Positions 54,666 to 63,405 of a stretch of 64,000 nt of DNA are shown piece after piece. The stretch comes from Acidipila sp. (GTDB lineage Bacteria; Acidobacteriota; Terriglobia; Acidiferrales; UBA7541). Position numbers and translations under genes: made by a program. The stretch is taken from positions 1 through 64,000 of the forward strand of contig JAAFGT010000001.1 in the NCBI GenBank assembly GCA_010365215.1. Direction: 5' to 3'. Position 1 is the first letter of the stretch, and each line of letters begins with the position of its first letter. The notes under the pieces are model-generated. The model ran no database searches. It was not told the DNA's origin and worked only from the letters and a program-made list of their open reading frames with translations.

Positions 54666-56768
54666 TCAGTTCGGAAGACCCACCGATACTCCGGATTCGA
54701 GTAATTTGGCGAATTGGGGGGCGAGCATTGGCCGGCTGAAATAGTAGCCCTGCGCTTCATCACATCCATGGGCTTGCAGGAATGCAACTTGCTCGACTGT
54801 TTCCACGCCTTCAGCGATCACACGGTGTTTGAGGCTACCGCCCATATCGATAACCGCGCTGATGATGGTCGCGTCGCCTGTGTCGGCATCGATTTCTTGC
54901 ACAAACGACTTATCCACCTTAAGAGTGTCGATGGGAAACTGTCTAAGATAACTCAGGCTGGAGTAGCCGGTTCCAAAGTCATCGATTGCCAACCGGACTC
55001 CCAAAGCTTTCAATTTCCGGAGCACGGGAACAGTAAACTCGGCATGCCGCATGAGCACGCTTTCGGTAAGCTCAAGTTCGAGATACCGCGCTTCGAGATG
55101 GGTTTCCTCCAGAATCCTTTGCACTTCTTTCAGAAAATCGTCGTTCCGGAACTCTATCGACGAAACATTCACTGCAAGTTCGATGGGTCGCAAACCCGCA
55201 TCTTGCCACTCTTTTGCTTGCCTGCACGATTCGCGCATCACCCACTGACCAATGGGTACCATTAAGCCGCAATCCTCGGCAATTGAAACGAATTGAAGAG
55301 GGCCGATCAGTCCGCGCTCGGGATGTTGCCAGCGGACTAAGGCCTCGACTCCGGTAATCTCTCCAGTTTTAAGATTTATCTTCGGCTGGTAATGCATGAC
55401 GAATTCATTTCGCTCCAAAGCGCAGCGCAGGCTCCCTTCGAGCGATTGTCTTTCGACGGCCCGCAGATTCATATTTTTCTCGAAAAATTGATGGTTGTTC
55501 TTGCCCCTATCCTTGGCACAATACATTGCTAGGTCTGCGTTTTTGATCAGGATCTCGGCTTCCAATCCGTCGTCGGGATACGTCGTCACGCCGACGCTCG
55601 CCGTAATCTGGAGGTTGTGCTGATCGATTTCGTGCGGTGCGAGGAGCGTTTTTATAATTTTCTCAGCCTTTACACCCGCGTCGCCTGCGTGCGCAACTTC
55701 CGAAAGAAGCACCACGAATTCATCTCCACCCTGGCGGCTCACCGTATCGGAATTGCGTACGCAAGAGAGCAACCGCTTCGCAACTGATTGCAGTAACTTG
55801 TCCCCGGTGGCATGGCCTAATGAGTCGTTGATGTGCTTGAATCCATCCAGGTCCAGAAACAGCACCGCGACACGCGTTCCGTTGCGATCTGCTGTGGCAA
55901 TTGCTTGGCTAAGCCTGTCTCGCAGTAGCGTGCGATTGGGTAAATTCGTAAGAATATCGTGTTGCGCCAGATGGGACATCTCTGCTCCCATGGCCCTGGC
56001 CACTGACACATCGTGAAATACGATTACCGCTCCCTTTGCGTGCCCTCGAGAATCATGTATTGGCGCAGCGGAGTCTTCGATGGCAAATTCGGCCCCGTCG
56101 CGTCGAACCAGAATGCAGTGTGGCGTTAGTCCCACGGTTTTGTTTTTCACGATTGCCGTTTTCAAAGGACTTGGACACGGCCCGCGTGTACTTCCGTCGA
56201 TGATGACAAATACTTCGTTTACCGGCTTGCCGAGCGCCTGTTCCCGAGTCCAGCCCGTCAGTTTTTCCGCTACAACATTCAGATAAGTAACTTTCTCTTG
56301 GATATCCGTGCTCAGGACGGCGTCTCCGATGGAGTTGAGCGTCACTTGTGCGCGCTCTTTCTCTGTGAATAATGCTTCTTCCGCAGTCTTCCTTTCTGCC
56401 ATATTTCGTATAGCGCGCACCAGGGCGTAACGATCAATGTGATTTTCTAAAATGTAGTCTTTTGCGCCACGGCGTAGTGCCTCCAGCGCTATGCTTTCAT
56501 CTCCTACATCTCCCAGCATCAGGGTCGGTACGCTGGGTGCCGCGACGGTCAACTTGTCGAGCGTCTCAAGACCATGGCTGTCGGGTAACGACAGGTTAAA
56601 GAAAATGGCCCAAATCTCTTTTGAGTTCAGGCGTCCCATGCCTTCCGCAAGGGTTCTCACCCACTCACCTTCGAACGGACCATCCGTTGCATGGAGTAGC
56701 GCCTCTTGAAAAACCGCAGCATGCGCGCAATCGTTGTCGATCAGAAGTAATATTCGCGGTTTCGTCAT
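54666..56768 (-). CDS. REC-PAS-GGDEF-EAL protein (c-di-GMP turnover)
   Basis: A 700-residue protein. The receiver (about 1-125) has FFNLSLPDSHGLETL: Asn58 stands where the phospho-accepting Asp belongs, so it should not be phosphorylated normally. A PAS domain (about 140-260) follows. The GGDEF domain (about 275-435) has GGDEF and, five residues before it, the RxxD inhibitory site (RNSD). The EAL domain (about 450-695) has EALVRW, NVSS, ELTESVLM, IDDFGTGYSSL, LKVDKSFV and EGVET, the full phosphodiesterase set. Both making and breaking of c-di-GMP are thus possible. It starts 1 bp after a receiver remnant and is flanked by direct repeats. Confidence 0.93.
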   Translation of the reverse strand: MTKPRILLLIDNDCAHAAVFQEALLHATDGPFEGEWVRTLAEGMGRLNSKEIWAIFFNLSLPDSHGLETLDKLTVAAPSVPTLMLGDVGDESIALEALRRGAKDYILENHIDRYALVRAIRNMAERKTAEEALFTEKERAQVTLNSIGDAVLSTDIQEKVTYLNVVAEKLTGWTREQALGKPVNEVFVIIDGSTRGPCPSPLKTAIVKNKTVGLTPHCILVRRDGAEFAIEDSAAPIHDSRGHAKGAVIVFHDVSVARAMGAEMSHLAQHDILTNLPNRTLLRDRLSQAIATADRNGTRVAVLFLDLDGFKHINDSLGHATGDKLLQSVAKRLLSCVRNSDTVSRQGGDEFVVLLSEVAHAGDAGVKAEKIIKTLLAPHEIDQHNLQITASVGVTTYPDDGLEAEILIKNADLAMYCAKDRGKNNHQFFEKNMNLRAVERQSLEGSLRCALERNEFVMHYQPKINLKTGEITGVEALVRWQHPERGLIGPLQFVSIAEDCGLMVPIGQWVMRESCRQAKEWQDAGLRPIELAVNVSSIEFRNDDFLKEVQRILEETHLEARYLELELTESVLMRHAEFTVPVLRKLKALGVRLAIDDFGTGYSSLSYLRQFPIDTLKVDKSFVQEIDADTGDATIISAVIDMGGSLKHRVIAEGVETVEQVAFLQAHGCDEAQGYYFSRPMLAPQFAKLLESGVSVGLPN

Positions 56769-56769
56769 A

Positions 56770-56991
56770 TTAGGCCCTAACCGAACAGTGCACTTCTTTT
56801 AGCGCCCCTACTGTCCAAATTGTTACATTACTCGAAAGAGTAAATAGACTTTGTTCACGTCGAGACCGCTCGCATATTCCCGCGGAACTTGCCTTGTAGT
56901 TTTCAAGTTCGAGGAACTTAGAGAGGATTTCACGGTTATGCTCGCTGTCATCAGCGACCAGGATTGTCGCGTCGACGTTTTCTTTAGACAC
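56770..56991 (-). pseudogene. Truncated receiver (remnant of the REC-HD-GYP gene start)
   Basis: The first 30 or so residues (ATILVADDSEHNREILSKFLELENYK) are almost those of the REC-HD-GYP protein, then the text turns into unrelated residues and stops at 56,770. The phospho-accepting Asp, Thr and Lys are missing. It ends 1 bp before the ATG of the GGDEF-EAL gene (TAATATG), so translation of this stub may still feed ribosomes onto that gene. It belongs to copy B of the direct repeat. Confidence 0.75.
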
Positions 56992-57122
56992 AGTTTAAGT
57001 CTCCTCGCTGCGAGAGGCGTCGCGGGGCCGGGCAGCGCAACTGTCCTCCGCTTATGGAGTACGTCGGCTGAATTAGGTCGAAGCTTTAATAATTATTTGA
57101 AGGCACTCCCCATCTGATTCGA
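56895..57122. repeat. Direct repeat, copy B (right flank of GGDEF-EAL gene)
   Basis: About 228 bp, matching copy A at 54,273-54,493. It contains the start of the receiver remnant, the leader, and the live last codons and stop of the sigma-factor gene. Together the copies show that sigma gene and receiver gene were once neighbours and that the 2.4-kb segment between the copies was gained by duplication or recombination. Confidence 0.85.
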
Positions 57123-58118
57123 TTTAACGACATTTCTACGGACTGAGAGCTTTTGGGGCCTTTCATCTATCGAGGCAGGTGTATCTTGCCGAGGCGGCCA
57201 GCGTTTCAAGCCCTCACGTAGATGGTCGAGTTCCACGGGTTTCCGTTTTGAGACACCTATTTGCAGCTCGGGCGGATCCTTTCGCCGCTCGCAAGGGTTC
57301 GACCTTGCCGCCACGAGGAGCGAGCGGAGATGTACCATCGTCGACGAGTGAATCTGTGAAATGCGTGATTCTGACACGGACATTATCTGGCCAATCGCCT
57401 TCATTGAGAGTTCCCCAAAATAATACAGCTCCAGGATATGCTGTTTACTTTTTGGCAATTGATCAACGGCATCAGCCAGCCATCGCATTTTCTCTTTCTT
57501 GGCACAGAAGTGATAAGGATCCTCCTCGCCGTCGGTAAATAGTAGCGAGGAGAGTTCCTTCTCGGTCCCGTCCTCTCCGATTGCGATAACGTCCTGCAGA
57601 CTCTTGAGATTTAGCCCCCGCAGATCGCCCATTACACGCTGCAACTCTGTCAGAGAGATGGACATTTCGTCGGCGATTTCCTCTTCGGTGGGACTACGGC
57701 CCAACTGCGACCGAAGGCTGTTCTCTGCCCGCTGGATATCTCGGGCCTTCCGGCGCAGGTTCCTGGGACACCAATCTAGGGCGCGTAGTCCATCCAATAT
57801 CGCGCCACGAATTCGGAATTTCATGTACGTCTGAATCTGTACTTTTTTGTTTGGGTCAAATTTATTCAGTGCATCTATTAGGCCCACCACTCCCATTTGA
57901 TAAATATCCATGAACGCGACATGCGCTGGAAGACGCCCGTGAATTCGTCGCGCGATATATTGCACTTGCGGCAGCAAGGTCAGAAGAATCTGGTTACGCT
58001 CTTCTTGGGTTAGAAATACGAGGATATCCTCGTGCCGGCGATGAATCGCAAAGGATTTCTTTTTGTCGGTGGACTTCGGAATCTGTAGCGGGGAGACAGC
58101 AGAGACTGTCATGCTCAT
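57093..58118 (-). CDS. FliA-like (group 3) sigma-70 factor
   Basis: A 341-residue alternative sigma factor. ATG 58118 follows AGGAG after 7 bases. Region 2 is NQILLTLLPQVQYIARRIHGRLPAHVAFMDIYQMGVVGLIDALNKFDPN...YMKFRIRGAILDGLR, very like FliA/WhiG; region 3 has GRSPTEEEIADEMSISLTELQRV; region 4 is LPKSKQHILELYYFGELSMKAIGQIMSVSESRISQIHSS. A C-terminal tail of about 75 basic residues is longer than in FliA. No flagellar genes are near, so it may drive a stress, surface or type IV pilus programme. It heads the leftward c-di-GMP cluster. No anti-sigma gene is visible next to it. Confidence 0.92.
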   Translation of the reverse strand: MSMTVSAVSPLQIPKSTDKKKSFAIHRRHEDILVFLTQEERNQILLTLLPQVQYIARRIHGRLPAHVAFMDIYQMGVVGLIDALNKFDPNKKVQIQTYMKFRIRGAILDGLRALDWCPRNLRRKARDIQRAENSLRSQLGRSPTEEEIADEMSISLTELQRVMGDLRGLNLKSLQDVIAIGEDGTEKELSSLLFTDGEEDPYHFCAKKEKMRWLADAVDQLPKSKQHILELYYFGELSMKAIGQIMSVSESRISQIHSSTMVHLRSLLVAARSNPCERRKDPPELQIGVSKRKPVELDHLREGLKRWPPRQDTPASIDERPQKLSVRRNVVKSNQMGSAFK

Positions 58119-58621
58119 GTGAATACTCCTATGGGATGGACTCAAGTGCTCGACCCTTATAAATGACGGCGAACTTTCTCGCGTGTGTTGCGCGCCGATG
58201 CAAACGGTAGAGGGCAAAGGAAAGGTGATAGCTTCACATTTAAATTACTCATCGTGAATAGCAGCTGTGAACTTGATCTCTTGCCTGTTCCGCTTCCGCA
58301 CAATATAGAAACACTTGGCTCGGTGTATGTTCACAATGGTACTATTTACTATAAATTAGTAATGTCTAACGTAGTTGTTTCACACTTAGACTGTAAGTGT
58401 CACAATGGAACTGTAAGTTTCATAATGGAACTGTATTGGCGGGAGTTTCTCGAAGGGCAAAAGGGGCGTGGTTGGTTAGAGATTGGGCGGGGCGTGCTTG
58501 TATCCAGTGAAATGGACTCGTCGTCACGTCAGCACGATGCATCCAAGGCCATTAATATTCGCCAGCTCGGCATCACGTATTGCTGCCGCGCAAGAGACCA
58601 ATGAGTTTATTGCAGAAATCA
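58119..58621. other. AT-rich intergenic region before the sigma gene
   Basis: No gene is credible in these 503 bp; a plus-strand frame of 139 codons at 58,185-58,604 has AT-rich, unlike codon use and no start signal. The region must carry the sigma-factor promoter and contains the repeats listed at 58,330-58,435. Confidence 0.5.
58330..58435. repeat. Three copies of TCACAATGGAACTGTA-like repeat
   Basis: TCACAATGGTACTAT (58,331), TCACAATGGAACTGTA (58,400-58,415) and TCATAATGGAACTGTA (58,420-58,435); the last two are 20 bp apart. This may be a regulator site array or the decayed end of an IS21-type element, whose ends carry such multiple repeats. Confidence 0.45.
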
Positions 58622-60208
58622 CTAGTACTGCTTTTCTACTAGACCCCGCTCTGCGACTCCGGGATTCAATCCAACAAGGTAAGCCCGCGACGACGACGCC
58701 AGGTATAGTGCGAAATCCGATTGACCTCGTGCTCCGGACATTGTTGCCATCACTCTTCCGTTTGCACTGATAGAGAATGTCGCCGTCACGACTGTTGGAG
58801 GGGTCGGCAGAAGACCGGCATTTAAGTCCTGCAAACCATGTCCGGTTCCTGCCCCATCAATAGTAATCTGACTAACGACGTCCTGCTCCAAGCCTCCCGT
58901 GAGAATGCTATCCATAACGCCAAAGCGTCCATGAACTGAGCTGTCACCGAATGGCGCGCTTTGTTGCCCACTCATCTCCCCAATGGAAACCAGTGCGGGA
59001 TCACTGCTCATCAGGACTGCTTCGGTTTGCGAAATCATATAGAACAACAATGTGTAGCTAGTGGTGGGGCTAGTTAACGTGCCAGTTCCGCGACCCTGGG
59101 GCGACACAGTATATGCCCCTGTGAATGCGAGATTTCGAGTTACGTTAACCGTATCATTGTCGTCTCTCACCCCTGCTAATATGGTCCCTCTTCCGTCGGC
59201 CGTCAGCCTGCCAGCTGATGCGAAAGGGCCGCTAACGGTTTGTCCGCCAGCCCCGAACGCATAATCGCCAGAAAATGAAGAGATCGCGAACGGCGCCCCT
59301 TGTTGTGCGCGAGCGACGCCTGAGACAAAAGGTAGCGAGTCAAGTTCCACAAAAGTTAGCACCGAGCGAGAAATAACATAAAAGCTAAAGTGTGAAGTCG
59401 CGGACGACGTCGCGAGAATCGCTGTGCCCCGTCCATTGGGTGCCAATGTATATGTTCCCGCAAGCGGAAGATTCGGTTTAAAATCACCGTCGTTTTCGTC
59501 GATTACGCCCAACAAAGCACCTCGACCGTCGGCTGTTAAGATCCCGGTAGCCACATAGGAGCTACCGACTGCGCTAAAACCGTAAAAATTAATTACATAA
59601 GCGCCTGAAATCGCGGAGACGTTGAAGTCGGTTGGGGCTTGTTGGTTTATGCTTCCAGTGCCGCTGGCAAATGTGTCGAATTGAATGATCAGGGCACGAT
59701 TAACCGAAATGATGACAAACTGGAGATGAGACAGACCACGCGAGTTCGTAATTGTGGCGCTACCGCGACCGTCAGGTCCGATCGAGTATGTACCGTTGAA
59801 GACCTCATTCGTGAGGATGCCCGATATAGCGTTAGAATCCTCCACGCCTGAGTTAATGTTTCCATTCCCATCGCTTAAAAAAGTTCCGGCCAGCATAGCG
59901 GGCCCGCCGGTGTCCGTGCCCACGAACGAGAAAGCATACTGGCCCTTCAGGGATGCGTTCGAGAACGTTAAACCAGGAGTGCCGGCGCTTGCGCCGGTGC
60001 CATCGCCACAGGAAATCATAACCAACGCTAACAAGCTAATAAGCGCAACCGTAAGCAGGCAACTTAAGAATCCCAGACGCTGTAGAACCCGGGAAGCTCT
60101 GGCTACAAAATTGTGATTCAAAACCGACATAGGAGCAGATGTAGAATTGCGACGCATTAATGATATTTCGCCGAAAAGACTAGCCGGCCTACATAGAGAA
60201 TCGTTCAT
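58622..60208 (-). CDS. Lipoprotein with four internal repeats
   Basis: A 528-residue exported protein. GGAGA stands 9 bases before ATG 60208. After a basic N-terminus of about 45 residues a hydrophobic stretch ends in a lipobox (ALVMISC, Cys near residue 67), so it is probably a lipoprotein. The rest consists of four repeats of about 110 residues, each with a core like AGTFLSDGNGNINSGVEDSN...GTYSIGPDGRGSATI and a beta-rich second half. This kind of repeat protein is common in Acidobacteriota; the function is unknown. The unusually long N-terminus leaves room for a later start (ATG 60130). Confidence 0.8.
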   Translation of the reverse strand: MNDSLCRPASLFGEISLMRRNSTSAPMSVLNHNFVARASRVLQRLGFLSCLLTVALISLLALVMISCGDGTGASAGTPGLTFSNASLKGQYAFSFVGTDTGGPAMLAGTFLSDGNGNINSGVEDSNAISGILTNEVFNGTYSIGPDGRGSATITNSRGLSHLQFVIISVNRALIIQFDTFASGTGSINQQAPTDFNVSAISGAYVINFYGFSAVGSSYVATGILTADGRGALLGVIDENDGDFKPNLPLAGTYTLAPNGRGTAILATSSATSHFSFYVISRSVLTFVELDSLPFVSGVARAQQGAPFAISSFSGDYAFGAGGQTVSGPFASAGRLTADGRGTILAGVRDDNDTVNVTRNLAFTGAYTVSPQGRGTGTLTSPTTSYTLLFYMISQTEAVLMSSDPALVSIGEMSGQQSAPFGDSSVHGRFGVMDSILTGGLEQDVVSQITIDGAGTGHGLQDLNAGLLPTPPTVVTATFSISANGRVMATMSGARGQSDFALYLASSSRAYLVGLNPGVAERGLVEKQY

Positions 60209-60289
60209 TTTATTGTTCTCCGTTGCGTAGTTTCCTTACTAGCCGTCATATCGGGCGATACGAAGGGAAACATTAGCTAATATCCAGCG

Positions 60290-61214
60290 ATAATCTAGGC
60301 GAGGAAGGAAGAGTATGAAACCACGCGTAGATCGATCCCCGAAAGAGATGTGGCAGATCGTGCAGGAGGGCAAGGGCTACACGGCCACGCTGGTGGCAGC
60401 TACGTAGGCCATCAGCAGGTCGGATCTGTACTACTAGAAGCGGCCGCGATGCACCCGGGCTGACCGACCTACGACGAGCAGATCGTCGTCGCGTGCGCAG
60501 AGAAGTGGGCGTCTGGCTACCGGCGAGTGTCGTGGTGGCTGCAGCGGAAGAAAGGGTTGCCCGTGAATCGCAAGCGGGTGTTACGGGTGATGCGAGAACG
60601 TGGGCTGCTGGTGCGCTCTCGGCGTCTGCGCGCACGACGGAAGAAAGAGTGGGGACGCGTGGAAGCAGCCGAGCCGGATCAGGTCTGGCAGTTGGACATG
60701 ACCAAGATCTGGGCGGGTCCTGCAGTAGGTTGGGCGTACTTGGTGTGCGTGATCGACTGCCGCACGCGGGAGATCGTGGGATGGAATCTCTCGCATCGTT
60801 GCCGGACCGATGACGCGCTCGTACCAGTGGAGCAGGCCGTGCTCTCACGCCTGCCCGAGGGTAGCCGCCAGGCCAGCGTAACGTTGAGCACCGACAATGG
60901 CACGTAGTTCACTTCTTCCCGGTTCATCGAGACCCTGAACCGGCTAAGCATCACGCATCGGCGGACGGCGTATCATCACCCGGAAGGCAACCAGCTACAT
61001 CGAACGGTTCCATCGCGCCTTGAAAGAGGAAAAGTCTGGACGGCGGAGTATCGCGGTGTGGACGAAGCGAGAGCATCGATCGCTCGTTGGATCGAGGAGT
61101 ACAATCACGACCGCCCTCATCGCGGAGTCGGAAATCGCACTCCGCACGAGGCCTTCTTAACTTTCGCAGGTGTACTAAAAACGAGGCCCTGACTGTCTAA
61201 ATTGTGGGGAGCAC
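60290..61214 (+). pseudogene. Decayed IS3-family transposase and element
   Basis: A plus-strand transposase remnant: an OrfA-like start at 60,315 with several in-frame stops, then TYDEQIVVACAEKWASGYRRVSWWLQRKKGLPVNRKRVLRVMRERGLLVR, the rve core with DMTKIW (first Asp), STDNGT then a TAG at 60,906 (second Asp just before), and WIEEYNHDRPHRG with the Glu in another frame. At least two frameshifts and three stops make it dead. The right end is near 61,214 (TGACTGTCTAAATT...GGGGAGC); the left inverted repeat is not clear. The same right end recurs at 62,930-62,975. Confidence 0.85.
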
Positions 61215-61507
61215 TACAAGATCCCCCCAAATCGAGCGTTTTCGACCGAGAATTTCGGACTTACTCTCCTGATCTCCTAGCGGTGAGCGGCGCTACCCCG
61301 CCGCCCGTGCACCTGCCTCATATGTTGTTACCCTCAGGGCTTGCCTCAAGTCGGTTACACTTGCGGACGATGAAGTAATTGTGTGTATCAAAGATGCTGC
61401 CTGAATGAATCTGCGCCTCATAGGTTGATAGAAACAAGTGGAACTCGCCATGCAAACTTGTTTGGAGCAATTTCATCGACTGCCACTGGTAACGCGGAGG
61501 CTCGAAG
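61215..61507. other. Intergenic after the dead element
   Basis: No gene, promoter of good quality or repeat was recognised in this stretch. A minus-strand frame at 61,318-61,608 overlaps the receiver gene and has no domain. Confidence 0.4.
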
Positions 61508-61924
61508 ATGGGTAGTTTAGACCCTAAGAACACAACCACGGCGGACAAGGGGCCCCTAATCGTCACCGTGGATGACGACTCTATCAGTCTGCGGATCATC
61601 AGGAGCACCCTCGAAAAAAAAGGCTACGTTGTCAAAACCGCAACAAGCGGCGAAGAGGCACTCATGATGTTGCGCGAGATGGTTCCGGATATTCTGATCC
61701 TGGATGTGATGATGGAGGGGATGTCCGGTTACGATGTTTGTCACATCGCGAAGACGGACAAGAGACTGCAAGACGTTCCAGTGATTTTTCTAACTGGGAA
61801 GGATTCACCAACAGATTTCAAAACCGGACAGGAGCTGGGAGCTATTTTTTATCTCACGAAACCAGTCAGGCCGGACCGACTCCTGCAGGTAGTACGAATG
61901 TTGCGCCCGTCATCCATTGGGTGA
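61508..61924 (+). CDS. Stand-alone response regulator receiver
   Basis: A 138-residue single receiver, starting at ATG 61508 after GGAGG at about 61,497. IVTVDDDS gives the acidic pocket, DILILDVMMEGMSG the phospho-accepting Asp, FLTGKDS the Thr and YLTKPVRP the Lys; all are intact. It has no output domain and no kinase next to it. The nearest kinase is the hybrid enzyme at 50.7-53.3 kb. It lies between a dead IS and the solo end of a second copy, so it may have moved here. Confidence 0.9.
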   Translation: MGSLDPKNTTTADKGPLIVTVDDDSISLRIIRSTLEKKGYVVKTATSGEEALMMLREMVPDILILDVMMEGMSGYDVCHIAKTDKRLQDVPVIFLTGKDSPTDFKTGQELGAIFYLTKPVRPDRLLQVVRMLRPSSIG

Positions 61925-62037
61925 TTCTATATCTGCCTGCGGTCCGTATAAATTTTTAATTACTGAGTAACACGGTGCGAACGACAAGCTAGCCGCGAAA
62001 AAGCGCCCCAACTGGAACCGGCGCGGGTGGATTAATC

Positions 62038-62769
62038 TTGTCCGACCAAAAGATTAGCGCGACTTCCCATAGCTGGGGAGAATTACGTGCAGAGTTCCGT
62101 TTGCTGGCGAGTGAGCTACAAGGGGAAGGTCGATGGCTACGCGCTACGGCTGACTACAATTCTTTGCAAGGTACCCAGGAGCAGGGGGCTTATTGTCTCT
62201 TCCCCAGGGTGAAAGTGGAGTTTGGGTTGTGGAAGCTCAGCCAGGGTCCAAGTGAATATTTTCGGGAACGGTTTGAAATGCTGGCAACAACGGCGGGAAA
62301 CGGACTCGGACCGTCGCCACTAGAAGTAACGATGGTCGACTTTTGGCTTCACCGTGTTCTCCTCGACTTGCGAATTAGTCGCAAATGCCGCAATAGGCTT
62401 CTTCCTCGGTGCCATGGAATCAGCGACGTTTGCAGAGCTTCAGCACTTCTGTGCACACACCTTGAGAAGAGTGTTTCGGAAGCGGTTCCCCGCGGCTCGC
62501 CAGGTATTTCGAAATTGCCTGAGTCGACGGAAATGACGGACCGGGAGACCAAAATTTGGACCGTCATCCGTCGAGGGGCTATCGGGTTGGAATATTGTGG
62601 TCAGCTGGATGATGCATACATCCGACCTCGAACAACTGGAGCATGGGTTGGTTGCTCCATCGCTTATTCCGATGCTTACCGAGACGGTCAGCCATGGACT
62701 CAACGGATTCAGGAAGAGAAGTCGAAGATTAGACGAAAAGCGGAAAGAACAAAGCGAGCCGGATTGTAA
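62038..62769 (+). CDS. Hypothetical protein, unrecognised
   Basis: A 243-residue open frame starting at TTG 62038, with GGTGG about 7 bases before it. It is helical and charged throughout, with no signal or membrane segment. The middle (DFWLHRVLLDLRISRK...ISDVCRASALLCTHLEKSVSEA) and the end (GLEYCGQLDDAYIRPRTTGAW...PWTQRIQEEKSKIRRKAERTKRAGL) look like continuous protein and not a shadow, and no larger frame competes. I do not recognise a family. It lies between the lone receiver and the solo IS end. Its reality needs comparison with relatives. Confidence 0.5.
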   Translation: MSDQKISATSHSWGELRAEFRLLASELQGEGRWLRATADYNSLQGTQEQGAYCLFPRVKVEFGLWKLSQGPSEYFRERFEMLATTAGNGLGPSPLEVTMVDFWLHRVLLDLRISRKCRNRLLPRCHGISDVCRASALLCTHLEKSVSEAVPRGSPGISKLPESTEMTDRETKIWTVIRRGAIGLEYCGQLDDAYIRPRTTGAWVGCSIAYSDAYRDGQPWTQRIQEEKSKIRRKAERTKRAGL

Positions 62770-62894
62770 AATTAGGCTTCCAAACCTCTATAAAATTTGC
62801 AAGAACTTTTTCTTGCCGAGTGCCAGTTACTCGCTGCTTTGTCCAGCTAGTCCTTTGCGACACCGAGTTCCGCAAAACCAAGCTTGAAACCTGG

Positions 62895-62975
62895 CGGCAT
62901 CAAAGCTCTTCTTGAGTTTTGCAGTTAACCTAAAAAACGAGGCCCTGACTGTCTAAATTAGTGGGGAGCGCTACA
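62895..62975 (+). mobile_element. Solo right end of the IS3-type element (second copy)
   Basis: The text ACGAGGCCCTGACTGTCTAA and the following AATT...GGGGAGC...CTACA repeat the right end of the dead element at 61,175-61,214, in the same orientation, with diverged transposase C-terminal codons in front from about 62,895. The rest of this copy is lost. Confidence 0.75.
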
Positions 62976-63405
62976 GAATCCTGTCAAATGACTTGAGGGT
63001 TAGTACTGGGGTGAGGACGGCGCTTAGCGAAGGCACGAGCCCAAACTGAGCCACTACTTCGGCAAGCAATCATATATCTAGAAGCAATCCAAGAGGCGGA
63101 TGTCATGCAGATGTAATGGTAACCACTAAGGTTATGCTTTTGACTGAGTTCTTGCCATATGGCGGGGGTTGCGATAGTTCTTGTTTCAAGAGTCCCAGCA
63201 GCGGAGTACCCATGTTCAACGAATGACTCGGAATCGCGAGAAGCTATTCTATCTTGCCAAGGGAGTTCAGTTTTCTCTTCGACGAGGTGTGCTGCAATGA
63301 GAGTTTCAGAGCTGCAGGGCACGTAGATTGCTCGCGGGATCCTTGAAATCGGAGCTTTTCCGTTCACTGGCAATGGAGACCGTGGGCCCTACGGAGAAGA
63401 AGAAA
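62976..63405. other. Intergenic before the propeller gene
   Basis: A minus-strand frame of 129 codons (62,984-63,373) fills much of this stretch but shows no domain, no ribosome site and no relative, so I do not call it. The region probably carries the promoter of the gene at 63,406; no clear box was found. Confidence 0.35.

Noticed and set aside
58185-58604. 139-codon plus-strand frame before the sigma gene
   Set aside because: AT-rich, carries the repeat copies, no start signal and no domain.
62984-63373. 129-codon minus-strand frame
   Set aside because: No recognisable family or start signal; kept only as a note in the intergenic entry.
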